From Lithospermum erythrorhizon (taxonomy: Eukaryota > Streptophyta > Magnoliopsida > Boraginales > Boraginaceae), in NCBI GenBank assembly GCA_019722365.1, contig JADFUC010000964.1:930001-994000 (forward strand): a DNA stretch of 64,000 bases, read 5' to 3'. The translations under genes and the position numbers were made by a program. The notes under the pieces are model-generated. The model did not search any database, was not told the origin of the DNA, and saw only the letters and a list, made by a program, of their open reading frames with translations. How positions within the stretch are numbered: position 1 is the first letter of the stretch; every line of letters starts with the position of its first letter. Shown in pieces: positions 49,070-60,974 of this stretch.

Positions 49070-49398
49070 TTTAAATTAAAGAACTCCCGCATTATTTTAA
49101 AATATTTTAAAATGTCTTCCTATTTTTTAAGTGTGATGTGTAAGGAAGTTATAAGTAGGGGTTAAATAGTTAGTTCACATTTTTGTAATGAATTTATATC
49201 TCATTAAATGTGAAAAATATTATTGAGGGAGCTTTGAGAGCCAGAAGATGAATTGTATAGGGGTATTTGAGGCAAGGGAAAATAGTTTGAAGCGAGCAGA
49301 CAGAAAAATGGTTTAAAGGCGAAATCAGAGCCGAAATTGTAAGCTTGAGGAGGTAAATTAAAATAGCGTATAGTATAGAGAGCGAATGGAAAATTAAC
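49070..49398 (-). mobile_element. Single MULE-type inverted-repeat arm related to 19940-21178
   Basis: Read on the minus strand: GGTTAATTTTCCATTCGCTC, then TTTAAACCATTTTTCTG, AAACTATTTTCCCTTG, TTTAACCCCTACTTATAACT, CACTTAAAAAATAGGAAGAC and TTTTAAAATATTTTAAAA. These match the arms of the 20-kb element in order. The partner arm was not found. Confidence 0.6.
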
Positions 49399-49486
49399 CT
49401 TATATAAATAGAGAATAGGTTTTGTATAGAATTAGTATTATAATAATGATATAATAATATGTTATGAATTGCCAAGTAGTAACAAT

Positions 49487-49559
49487 TCCGTTGTAGTCTA
49501 GTTGGTTAGGATACTCGGCTCTCACCCGAGAGACCCGGGTTCAAGTCCCGGCAACGGAA
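49487..49559 (+). tRNA. tRNA-Glu (anticodon CTC)
   Basis: 73 nt fold into a full cloverleaf. The acceptor stem TCCGTTG pairs with CAACGGA, with discriminator A. The D-loop contains GTCTAGTTGGTTAGGATAC, the anticodon stem CTCGG/CCGAG encloses CTCTCAC with anticodon CTC at 49521-49523, and the T-arm is CCGGGTTCAAGTCCCGG. CCA is not encoded, as usual in nuclear genes. Intact boxes A and B and a downstream T-run suggest it is active. Confidence 0.97.
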
Positions 49560-49562
49560 ATG

Positions 49563-49568
49563 TTTTTT
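49563..49568 (+). terminator. Pol III terminator (T6)
   Basis: TTTTTT begins 4 nt after the tRNA-Glu end, the standard Pol III stop signal. Confidence 0.85.
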
Positions 49569-52500
49569 ATTTTATTTTTACCATTTTCGTTCTTTCATTT
49601 CTCTTTCCACCGAAGACTTTTGAACGAGTCAAAATGAATCGAATCCATGTTTGATTTAACTAGTGTTGATCTTTTCGAGTACTGGGTTTGAATCGACAAG
49701 TTAACTGGAACCCTAAAAATATATCCTAACTCGATTCTAAACAAATATTAGAAAAAAAAAAAAAAATTGAATCAAAACTTCGTTCGGTTTAAAAGTTATA
49801 GGTACCTGACCCGGCTCCAAAATTTTCATTAAATGTATGCTATTCAAATGTTCATATTACATTCTCCAATAATAATTATAGCATAATATTCTAGGATTCA
49901 AATTACCATTCACTAGTTCCGTTGGATTATAGATTAATAAACATTATTATTAATTTAATAAGTAGGTATAATATTTGTCATGTACTCATGTAGTTCATTT
50001 GTTAGTTTTGATTTAAAATAGATCGAGACAAAATAAACGTTTGAGTCTCTTTGTGAACCATCAAATAGAGTTTTCGAGTCAATTGAGTCTAATTTTTTCT
50101 GGAGCCTTTGATTCAATTCAGACTTGATAAAAGAACTATTTCTTCGTAGCAAATAAGGTTATACGTACCATTATTTCTTCGGCACTGTGAGGAGATAATC
50201 ACAAGAGCCTATGTTAATAATTAATGTTGGCATATCCAGTAATAGTTATAAAGAAATCAAGTGAACTGCACTTATATAATTAAATAGGATTGTGTGAGGA
50301 AGTGAGATTTGTTTGTCTGATTAAAAAATCAGCTTTACTTTTTACAATTTCTTTTTTCTTGCTTTCTACGCCTTGTTAAATTCTTTTCTTTTTCTTTCTT
50401 TTCACTACTTTATCTCGTTTATCAATTATTCAATTCCTTGTTGCCTATCTCATTTGGACGCATTTTCACCAGTATGCAACCCACTATCTAAATTCCTGAA
50501 TATATTTATGAAATTTGATTGTCTTTAAATTAATTTCAACAGGTATGCCTGGAATTTGATGATGTTGTTTGATATAGTATTTTCTATAAATCGGATTGTG
50601 GTTCTTCTCAAATTGGGTTATAAGTAACATGTAAAAATCGCTTTTATAAGCTAAATCCTTAACCCCGTTCATTAATTAATGTTACTTTAATGGTTGCTTA
50701 TTATTGTTTATTATTGATTGGATGATTAATTCTTTGTATGAATTCGACCGGATAATGTTGAATTACAGTTTATAATGTTTAATTTTTATAATTTTGACCA
50801 TCTATGTCTGGGTTATATTTTGATTTTTTTGGATTATATTTCAATTTTTTGGAATTGGGTATAGTATTTTCCTTTCGGTATATTTGAGGGTTGTGATTTT
50901 AAATTTTGTTGTGTTATTGTAATTGTATTTTATTACCAGTTAATATAAATTCAGTGGTAGTGGTTGTTGGATTCCTCATTTTTCATTATGATGTGGAAAA
51001 TTACTCATATCATTTTTTGTTTTAAAAACGTTGGATATCATATACTATATATATTCATTAATCTTTGATGAAAGTCCAAAATGCGATTATGCGAAGAGTA
51101 AGAAAGTAAAGCATGACAAAGATGAGAGTAAAAGGTAAGAAGTTGAATCATTTATGGTTATATTTTGAAGTCAAAATGTTTGTGTCGGAGTTTATATATA
51201 AAAGTATATAGAAACTATAACTATGATGATGTACTTTTATCTTTTTGAAAATTTCTATTCTTATGTTTTCATTTACCAAATATGTGGTATGAAACTTATT
51301 TTTCTTCTAAATCTGTATTATGGTTTAAGTTAATACTCTATTAGTAAGAAATTCAGTATGTTAAATTATATAGTATTGCTATATTTTAAGAATTCTCATG
51401 TCTTATAAGTTATAACTAGTGTGATTTATATGCATTAGATTATAGAGATATTGTTTCCATATATGAGAGATTTCTTCTTATGATTCACGATAGGTAAAGA
51501 ATGCTAAAAACTAATAAAATATTGTCTAATAAAGTGATGATGAAAATGAAGCAATGATTTTCGACTATTCTAGCGAAGAAAGACCTAAATCATGCTGATA
51601 GATTGTTTTAGCGGGAAAGATTTTTCCTTCAATCTTTATATGAATGTAATTAGCTACGTTAAATTTTTCATGGGTACATTTGTTAGCTACTATTATTTGT
51701 AGTGGCTTTCTTAATCTGTTCCATGTTTAGCTCTCTAGATGCAAAATCAGGATATTGATAGCTTAGGCTAACAGAGGAAACAAAGTTACTAACAACTTAT
51801 AGTTGCCTTGATTTCTGCTGGAGCTATTGGCTTAATATGGTATCCGCAAAATCTCTATCAATCCAGGTGAAACAATAGGGAATTCTGCAAAAAATGCTTC
51901 TAGATACGAGTGAAACAAGGGAAGAAGGTTGTAGCTCAGACAAATGAAATCATATTATGGTGGTGATCTTTTGCAACTATAATGTCATGAAGCTATGAAT
52001 TATGTATTTTGACGGCTATATCATCTCTACAATACTTTCAAACTACTCATTGTATTAAAGGCAGTTTCTAACAAACTCTTATGCTCATAATATTTGGCGA
52101 CGTGCGTCGTTGAGTTAAAATTGCGTATGGTAGAAGTTAGTCCAATAAAGGTATTAAATAGAACATAAATGCCATGCGTCGTTTAAGCAGACATTTCAAC
52201 TAGTACATAAATTAAAATTAAAGTAGATAGAAGTTCAATTCCGTCTAGTCCATGTTACAAAATTTGAATGACAACCATGCTAATTAATCGCCTAATTGGG
52301 CGAGTTCTATTCGTGCGTTTAAAGAATGATTTAAGCAGCGTGCTTAATAAGTGAATACTTATCATTGTACATATTGCATATTTATCATTTCTAATAAAAT
52401 CGTTTTCCTCGAACAAATAAGTAGGGCTGCTGAACAAGCTTGTATTAAGTCAAGGTTAGTTGAGTCTTCCTTAAATTAATAATTAAAATCATTTTTAGGG

Positions 52501-53407
52501 TGGTGGACTGCAGGACTGGTGGGGGAGTAGTATAGGACAAATCTATAGTTGTTGAACTTTTAGCTTTAAAATTTAAAATGAATACCCAATTAATAATTAA
52601 AATGAATATTTAATATTGAAATCCTGAATTCGTATTCATAACTCACGAAGTGTCAGGACTAATAAAATCATTTTTAGATGTCGTGAACAATCGAATATAC
52701 ATGTCATTTCTAGTGTTTTTTATTCGATAATGTTGATTGTAGTCTCAAATAATGGAAAAAAATTTTATAAGGAAAGTACATGGAAGTTTAATATGTGTGA
52801 AGTTGTTTTCATCAATCGAAAGATTAAATGGTTGAATAGATGTAAAACTATTGGTTCACAGGTGGAGGCGATCGATTCCATTGTTGCTACTGCTGTTTTC
52901 GTGCCTATGATGAAAGAAAGTGCATCCCTGACTTTGTATTTGGAAGACGTGAGAAGAGCAGATTGTCACCTCCCGTCATATTTTTAATATAACAAATTTG
53001 ATTTGTATATGACTATATGCTACTCATTAATCTTAATTTTGATTAGTGATAATATTTGTTTGATAATATAGAAGATTATTTATTCAAAAGAAAAAAGAAT
53101 AAAAGTGAACGTCTTTATTTATTTTATTAAAAATTTAAAATTAGATGGTGATCTAAGGATTAAACCACAATGCAATGTACAAAGCATATTGTACCACCAA
53201 GTTGGACAATATGTAGCCAGTAGAACGTTTAATATATGTACTCATTAAAAAATCAACAATAAGACAGTAGTTGAATTAAGAAAGACTGAGGGAGTGTTAA
53301 GAAATATCTCCACTAGTCTATATAATGAAATCAAGGTTTGATACTATTGTATCCACTATTATCCGATCTTAAATCTTGTTTCAAACAGTATTATTTTGAG
53401 ATCAAAG
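49569..53407. other. AT-rich intergenic region, no gene seen
   Basis: Short frames such as 52730-52987 lack any family signature. No RNA gene or element end was recognised. The last 100-200 bp should include the promoter of the TAXIMIN-like gene at 53408. Confidence 0.5.
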
Positions 53408-54000
53408 ATGGAGGATAACTCATCACTCAAAGAGAAATTGATAAGACGTTGTTCCACGATCAGCGGCCAAGACTACCATTCATTAGCCGGTGGCGATGAA
53501 GGCTGTGGATGCAAGCCGTTGGGGTTCCTCTTGGCCCTCCCTTTTGCACTCATCCTTCTTGTGGTTGCTCTAATTGGTGCTGTTATGTGGGCTGTTATGT
53601 GAGTTCTTTTCTAATTATCACGCTTAATTATTGTCAAACTCAATTACTCGAGCTGTTCGCTCCAGACCCTCTACCTATTTTAAGAGCCTAATTCCATGCT
53701 AGTAATATATGTTTATATTGTGTTGTTACATTTTATACGAGTATATGTCACAAAATATGAAATACAATTAAGACGAAGAGAATAGAACCAATAGATCGGA
53801 ACATTATGAAACAATTTCTTCATTTTCTTAATAGTCCGTATTATTTTGTTTCTAATGTTTGCAGGAGTCTTCTAGCTTGTATACTGCCATGTTTTGCTCC
53901 ATGTATAGCAGTCATCGACTTCGTTCTAGAGCTAGCATTGGGGATGATTGCTGCTCCTGTTTTCGTCATAATTATTATAATGGCAGCCATGCCTTGTTAG
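53408..54000 (+). CDS. TAXIMIN-like small membrane/signalling peptide, N-terminally extended
   Basis: Two exons, 53408-53598 and 53865-54000, split AT|G, giving 108 residues. A hydrophilic N-terminal part of about 38 residues (MEDNSSLKEKLIRRCSTISG) precedes the family core CGCKPLGFLLALPFALILLV. The core continues as a hydrophobic span to VMWAV, then CILPCFAPC, ELALGMIAAPVFV, and ends in PC. TAXIMIN proteins are short conserved plant peptides with a Cys-rich centre and IPC ending, linked to lateral-organ separation and defence metabolism. Here the usual CxCPCC has become CILPCFAPC, and the polar WFTxxIPC ending is replaced by hydrophobic IIIIMAAMPC. It is thus a divergent paralogue. The in-frame TTG upstream is not a likely start. 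The intron is GT-AG. Confidence 0.8.
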
Positions 54001-55135
54001 TCATATTTTGGCCTCCTTTTGTATTTGTTATCTTTCCTAAGTGCAGAATTGTTTGTTCTTCAATCTTCATAATGTTGGAGTGTTGATTTGTTTGGCCTCT
54101 TTCCCCTTTAAATTTGCCACTTCAATTGTTGTAACCATCTTAAGATAATTTTTTTAAATGAAACTCTGAAGTTAAAACTGCAATTTGAACTTATTCTCCG
54201 ATGAAGGAAAGTGGGGAGAAGAGTATAATAGAACTGTTGAGCGGTGAGTGAAATTTTTATTTATCAACCAACTCATTCGACAAATGAGTATTATATATAA
54301 GGTCGATAATGTTCGACTCAAACAGTTCGACTCAATGTACCGCAAATTAAAACGGCATCACATAATTTTTTTAAATTCGATCAAGATGAATCGAAACTCC
54401 ACTAATAAAGCCGGTCAAAGAACAAACGAAGGGCTTGCAGGCGAAGCCAAAATTTACAGAGTGGACTACTACATCAATTTTTCATACAAATATACTTATA
54501 ATTCTCTTATACTCCCTCAATTTCAATTTAATTTAGAAGTTTATTTTCAATAAATGGTTAAACTACTATATTCCCTCTAATTCGACTCAATGAAGCATAG
54601 AGTAGGTTGACTATCAACTTCTTATCAATGATCAAGTTTCAAATTGAATGTTTATTAATCCTGACCATCCGCTAAATTATTTATCCATATTAATTATCAA
54701 CACAAACGTACTGTTACAACACCATGTAATAGGTAAAGGATTACATGATTTACCCTATAACCAACTTACATAGTTACCTAAATATATATTTTGCAAATCA
54801 CCAATACAAGAGCCAGATACACATGTTATTATGCTTGTTCATCATTAGCATCACATGATGTAATTAATAATTCCTACTTATTTTACTTATCAAGGACTAA
54901 TATAATCCCGAATAAGTTGCAAGTTGCAAGTTGCAACAAATAATACAGTTGATCTTAACCTAAATGCTGAGAAAGGTATATTTGAACAAATTAACGAAAT
55001 ACCAAAGAAGATATCTAAATACCAAAATCAAATAAGTATCCATTTAAGCACCCTGGTGATCAAGCAAACTATGATCTAGGAGAATAACGTTAATAATTTC
55101 CATGATCTACATAAATTAAGAAATAAAAAAATAAT
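54001..55135. other. Spacer between convergent TAXIMIN-family genes
   Basis: AT-rich, with a triplicated GCAAGTT (AAGTTGCAAGTTGCAAGTTG) near 54915. No coding frame is supported. Confidence 0.5.
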
Positions 55136-55827
55136 TTAACAAGGAATTTGCTCAGTGAACCACACCATAACTGAGAATGGTGCCTTAATCAAAGCGATTG
55201 CTATTTCTACGAGGGCAGTCACGCATATACAGCAGGGACACAAGCAACTCAATGTTATCCTGCATCATCAAAATTATATCTTTTTCATCAATAATTATTT
55301 TCAATTTTCATGTACCAATATAAAAGTGAAGGAGATAAAATTTATGAATAATACCTAATAATCTTCGCCGTTTGATTTCTTGATAAATTGTATCGAAATT
55401 TTATCTTTCGCTTTTATTTGATCGTATAAGAGAGAGGAATTGATATAAACTTTTATAAAGCCCGATGCTTTTCTTATTAAGTATTTTTATTTTCGCAATT
55501 AATTAAAATATTTTTTGATAAAAGTATATTTTAAGATATATTAATAATATTAATCAATGTACAATAAAATCACTTTTTTATCGAAGTAAATTGGGATGGA
55601 GCAACATACAAATAATTAAGTTTAAAATTTAAGAGGATAACTATCAAAATTTTAAAGTAGACAATCTTCTTGATATAGAGAAAACTTAAGGCACGTCATT
55701 GAAAACGGATTAAATTTTTAGAGAAAACTAACCCAACGATCCAAATAACGATGCCAACCAGGGAGAGGAGGAGGCAGACGAAGGCGAAGGGAAGCCCCAA
55801 AAGAAAACCAAGAGGCCTGCATTCCAT
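55136..55827 (-). CDS. TAX: TAXIMIN family peptide (TAX1/TAX2-like)
   Basis: Two exons, 55827-55733 and 55259-55136, joined at GG|G, giving 72 residues, the normal family length. The start [20 protein letters not shown] leads into a hydrophobic span ([12 protein letters not shown]), the Cys cluster CLCPCCICV, then [10 protein letters not shown] and the invariant-looking ending WFTEQIPC. All family landmarks are present. TAXIMIN peptides are plasma-membrane or secreted small proteins reported to influence organ separation and jasmonate-linked metabolism; the mechanism is not settled. No in-frame ATG lies upstream, since a TGA precedes. It lies tail to tail with the divergent TAXIMIN-like gene about 1.1 kb away. 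Both share one intron at the matching place, before the Cys cluster, which supports descent by duplication. Confidence 0.88.
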
Positions 55828-57068
55828 ATTTGTTCAACTCTTCTTCAATTCTGTTGATAAAACTAATGATAATGCTACCAAGTATGACTTTTCTTTGATG
55901 GCTTTATGTTATTTTTTGTGAGTATATTTGGAGGTTGGAGAGCTTCCTAGAAGACGAGAACAAGTGAACAACAAGACCAAACAGAGATGTAATAACGTGC
56001 AAGACTAAAAAACACCTAAAAATAAAATACGACGGAGACTTTAATATGGTGAGGTGTAACCGTGTATAAAATTAAGAACATGCCACTTATTACATAGTGC
56101 CTCGTTATATGCCGAGTTTTTCATCCTGAAATAAATGTTGCCAATTGATTACCATTGATAATCTTCCTTTTTATTCATTGATTTTTTCCCCTCACTTCTT
56201 CTATTTTCTTACCGTGTTAGGTGTGAACGGACCACTGGTGATGGGGGTTTGGTTATTAAGAATTACATGTGAAAATATTGATTGATGCTTGATTAATATT
56301 TTCTATAAAAACACTTTGTATGACCTATATTTTATTCTATTCTGAATTTATGCTTAGATATATACTTGTTCAAAACCCAATAAATTTTATATTTTGAGTG
56401 CAGTAAAATTAGTTTAGAACATAATAGTTAAGTTTTGATATTGTTAACCAAATGAATATTGAATTAAATCATTAAATTATCATGGTTAGCCTAATGACAA
56501 AGACTGAATTAAATTAAAATATTTCGTAAAATAAAATCATTCAAATAAAATGTTGAAATTATCCTTTTATAATAAGGGATTACTTGTCGTTCTTTAGAAT
56601 GCGCGTTGGATAAATCTAGAATTGACGTAATAACAGATGGCAAATAATCGCATCAGTGAAAGACCTTGAAAATTGAAATGACAAAATCCTTAGTAGTTTC
56701 AGTAACGGACTTGCTTTTATCGATTGGAGATTCTTTTAACATAACTGTATCAAATGAGCTGATTCACTTTACAAGCTCACTAAGTGTTTGAACGACCCCT
56801 GTGCGGCTGTGTCATGTTCAATGGCCACTGCCCCTTAACGGGTCAGGCTCCGAGTAAGTGTTTTAGCTTCTGCCATAAAGAATATATTCTGGGCCGGTGA
56901 AGCATGTATCGAGGATTTAGAGGCATATATTGATAACCCCTACTTATCAATAGTAGTATAATAAAGAGGAAAGTGTGTTGTACTCCACGCAGAAAAGATC
57001 ATGGAACCAGTGGCGTGGAGTTGTTTTTATTTTTTTTAATTACTCAGCTATCATATAAATTACCAATT
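55828..57068. other. TAX upstream region, no gene seen
   Basis: Promoter side of the TAX gene and AT-rich spacer. CTCCACGC (56983) and GCGTGGAG (57013) form an 8-bp inverted repeat. Confidence 0.45.
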
Positions 57069-57660
57069 GGGGATAGCGTCTTTAAAATTAATAATTTATT
57101 ACATTTTTAGATTCTGTTTTCATTTATACAGGTCCATTTAATATCTTCTCTAAATAATATTTTGCCTCATGACTCGGGGATAGGGTCTTAAATTAATAAT
57201 TTGTGCTTTTTCATTCATTTCATTCTTCATTCGTTTCATTTATTCTGATTATTTAATAAAACTACAAATAATATAAACTAGGGGATAAGTCTTAAATTAA
57301 TAATTTGTGCTTTTTCATTCGTTTTCATTAATTTTTATAAAATCCTTATCTGTTTTTTGTTCATTTTCGGCTTGAATATTTATTTTTCTCTTAAATCTTT
57401 CAGATAATATTTTTCTTGCTCATTCGGTAATTTAATATGAATAGAGCAATCGTTTAAGCAGCAATCTTATGGTGTGCAGGATTCTTTGGATAGTGATTTT
57501 TTTCTTTTTTCCCATTTTTTCAATTATCATTTTTTTTCCGATGTATTCTGGTAGAAATTCGATAAATTGATACTGATTATTTAATAACATACTACAGATA
57601 ATATTTTTTAAATCAGACTACGGTATAGGTCTTAATTAATAATTGACTCTTTTTGATTCA
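57069..57660 (+). repeat. Degenerate tandem repeat of about 105 bp
   Basis: Units beginning GGGGATAGGGTCTTAAATTA with TAATTTGTGCTTTTTCATTC start near 57069, 57177 and 57281. A more diverged unit (GGTATAGGTCTTAATTAATA) starts near 57622. ATTATTTAATA and CGATAAATTAATA motifs lie between. Confidence 0.65.
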
Positions 57661-59490
57661 AACTTTAATTTATTTATCTGCGCATTCATGCTCTGGTATG
57701 TTTCCACTTTTTCATGTGAATAATAATTTTTTCTTTTTAGTTTATTATTTCAGTATCCAAGCCTGTGGTCGATAAATTAATCTTAGATTATTTAATATTT
57801 AATGCTTTCTTTTAGTTTTTTAATTATTTACTGGCATGATAAATATCATTTGTGATTTTTTTTAGTTGTGTCCAATATTGAATAGAATATAAATGCTAGC
57901 CGTAATTTAACGGGGTTTTTTTAGTTATCAACTATAGTGAAACTCGATAAATTAATACTAGATTAATTTTAATAGCTTTCTAAGATAGCATTTTTTAAAA
58001 GTATTAAGCTAAATTAATTATTTACAAAGTTAGTTAATTATTGAATAGAAACGTCGTCTTGTCAAAATTGATTGGACGGACATTACTAATACGATTCAAA
58101 CAAATTTGTGAAGTTAAACTCACCATTTCAAATACAAATACCTGTCTGATACATTATGAAACTCATAAGTCTCACGATGCGAGTCAAAGCCTTGAATGGT
58201 GTACCTCACATTAAAAACTATATAAATTAATAGTTTGGGATCGGCGAAATTTATTAATTTGATTTATTAATTTATGATAAAATTCATTTTGAAAGATTTT
58301 AACAAAATGAACAAAGTATATTATTGGTTTGTTAGATTGATTGAGATGTAGAAGTATCTAGAATATAAGGTAGTTAAATGCAAGAAGATAATAAAAATAG
58401 TATTAGAATAATAAATCTTTTGGAGCATTCTGTAAATGAAACTTTTAGTGTAACTCTTTAAAACGTTAATATTCTGATTAACTTGAAATACAAAACTTTA
58501 AAAGAAAAGAAAGCTTATTTATATATTCATTTTCATGAGTTGTAATAATTATCTTTAAATTTCTAGAATTATTAATTTATGATTTTTTTATAGATTTTAT
58601 AAATTTCTAGAATTATTAAATTATCTTATTATTTATCGATTTTTATAAAAATTTAGCTTGTCGAGAGTTGACCCAGAATAAATTTATTTATTATTTTAAG
58701 TTTATTAATTTCTTGAGTATTAATTTATGAAATTTTTAATGTATTTAGTTCCAACGATTAGTTTCTTGCCTTTCAAAACTAATTAACGACTGTAGTTATT
58801 TCAATGGCTAAAAGGAAGTGCAGCAACAATAACCACCAGACAGAAGAGGCAGCCCATATTTATTTTGAATAATATTTTTAGTAGCATGATTACGCTTTAT
58901 AAGGTGTTAGTCTAATCCATTTTACAAAAACATCTGAATCTCATCCATTAGTGATAAAGGTAGGGGTATACTTTGCCATATAAAACTCATGTTGCAATAA
59001 TATAAAGCTAATCCAGCATTAAAGCAATTATTCAAAATTAGCTTTTAAGACAACCCATCATCTCTTCTCTACAATTCCTTCCTACAATCTGGGGAAATAG
59101 ACAGAGAATCTAACCATCTAATCTTACTCGGATTTTATCATAATGTGAATTGTGTTATAGCCTTTAACAATTTAGGTTAATAATAACATACAACATAGGG
59201 GAGAAATGAACAGAATTTAATGAATAGATCGGGTAGTACATTAAATATATAATTAATTCAAAACGAAAATCAACGCATTATATTAAAAAACATATTCACG
59301 ATCTTCATTTCAAATTAAGTGAATTGTTCGATTTCATTAATCACTTTATCATAAGCGACTCGAATTTAACACAAAATTTAGAATCAATTCATAATTTAGA
59401 TTGCAATAACTTAAGGCTATTCTATAGAAATAGAACAAAATAAAGATGTATATGAATGAGGGAACAATGAAACTTTGTTTTCTCTCTATG
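57661..59490. other. AT-rich region with CGATAAATTAATA-type repeat debris
   Basis: GATAAATTAAT and TTTATTAATTT motifs recur (57770, 57948, 58250, 58690), suggesting an old AT-rich DNA transposon or satellite. No boundaries could be set. A minus-strand frame of 18 codons near 58855 (MGCLFCLVVIVAALPFSH) is too short to call. Confidence 0.4.
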
Positions 59491-59625
59491 AAGAAACAGT
59501 AAAAGGCAAAAATAATAATGAATGACGATAAGGAGAATATCTTTTATTGTTTTTGTGTATTAACTGAGTATCTAAATCTAAATGAGGTGTACATTTCTTG
59601 ATAAACAAACAACTTAAAAACAGAA
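59491..59625 (+). repeat. Direct repeat, copy 1 (matches 60846-60965)
   Basis: AAACAGTAAAAGGCAAA, AATAATAATGAA, AAGGAGAATATCTTTTATT and CTTGATAAACAAACA occur in the same order as in copy 2. Likely LTR-derived. Confidence 0.6.
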
Positions 59626-60845
59626 ATCTGACTAACTATAATGAGTAAATCTCACTTTCTTGGTGAATGATAAATCTATAATATTAGTAACACTCCACTT
59701 TTGGATGTAATAATTGAAATATATGAATGAAGCTGCAGGAAAAGCAAAATGCAGGGGATAAAAAATCAATTAGGAAAAAGAGTCATTGGCAATATAATGT
59801 TGCGCCGTTAAGCGTATGGAGAAAAACTTATTTGGGACAAAACTGGCAGTTAAGGAAAAATGAATCTGATGCGTGTGCTCCCTGCATGTTGACCCATCGC
59901 TTTCGCGTCCAGTAGTGACGTGATGCAGTAGCTGGATAAGCTTTCGGATGTTGAGGTGGGAAGTGACTTAGTGAATATACGGAATATCGTAAAATCAGAT
60001 TTGTTAAAATTGATTTCACCGTTCACTACAGTCGTGGGTAGATAAGAGCATATGTTTTAATTCTATCTCCTTGATATGTAATCCTTTTCTTGTAAAAATA
60101 CATGTACAATTGTGCTCATAAATACGGACAAACTTTAAATATGATAAATCTGAAGTAATATGGATACACTCATATAAATATCAAACATTCGCATAACGAT
60201 TGCCTAGAAATTGAATGTGTTCTAGACAAATATCATTATCCACTTATACATTTAACCGTTAAATGCATTCGTGTTGATATTTCATACAATATATATATTC
60301 TTAAATATATTGTTTATAACTGGGATAAATAAAATTCTTTTTGTATTTTCTGGCATTGATAGTATTGTTCATGTTATTAATTGTTGGGATGCCAATGCGA
60401 CTTATCAACAATCTTTAATCTCATTCACTTTTTCAAGAAGGTTCTATTCTTGGAAGCTCTCTTGAAGTTCAGTAATGTTTGATTATAAACATAAATTTCA
60501 TTTTCAAAGTTTTCTCGTACATCAGTAATACAAGATTATTTGGTTAAATACTTCATATCCGTTAAATTATAAATAAAAGTCACGTGGATGAAAGATAACT
60601 TGAAGTAGAACTAGTATACATAAGATTTAATAAGCGACATTATAAAATGAATTATATGAGATCAAACATATGTGAATAAGTATGAGATGAAACTAACAAA
60701 TAAATCCGTACATAAATTTACATAAGTTCACCTAATAATTAGGAAGAAGTGTCTGATACATACGGATTCAATCGGCTCTTTCAGTCAGTATAGAAATTGA
60801 ATTGTATGCTAAATACGATCTTTGATGCGTGTTATGAATATAACG
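59626..60845. other. Sequence between direct repeats, with one unassigned coding-like fragment
   Basis: On the minus strand, 59828-59965 reads HPKAYPATASRHYWTRKRWV and then NMQGAHASDSFFLNCQFCPK. This is compositionally protein-like and GC-richer than its flanks, but I cannot place it. Nothing else is supported. Confidence 0.3.
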
Positions 60846-60965
60846 AAAAACAAAGTAAAAGACAAAGATAATAATAAGAACTGATGAGGAGAATGTCTTT
60901 ATTTGCTTGTTTTAAGTCTTGTTATAGGCGTAATTACTTGATAAACAAACAGTAACTTAGAAAAG
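60846..60965 (+). repeat. Direct repeat, copy 2, possible 5' LTR end of the right-hand Copia
   Basis: Shares AAAGTAAAAGACAAAGATAA, GAGGAGAATGTCTTTATTTG and CTTGATAAACAAACAGTAAC-like blocks with 59491-59625. It sits immediately before gag-like debris. Confidence 0.5.
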
Positions 60966-60974
60966 CTTGAAAAT

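Noticed and set aside
48670..49092. His/Pro/Ser-rich minus-strand frame of 140 codons
   Set aside because: Low-complexity complement of GGTGGTGATGG sequence inside repeat debris.
52730..52987. Open frame of 85 codons
   Set aside because: No family resemblance and no gene context.
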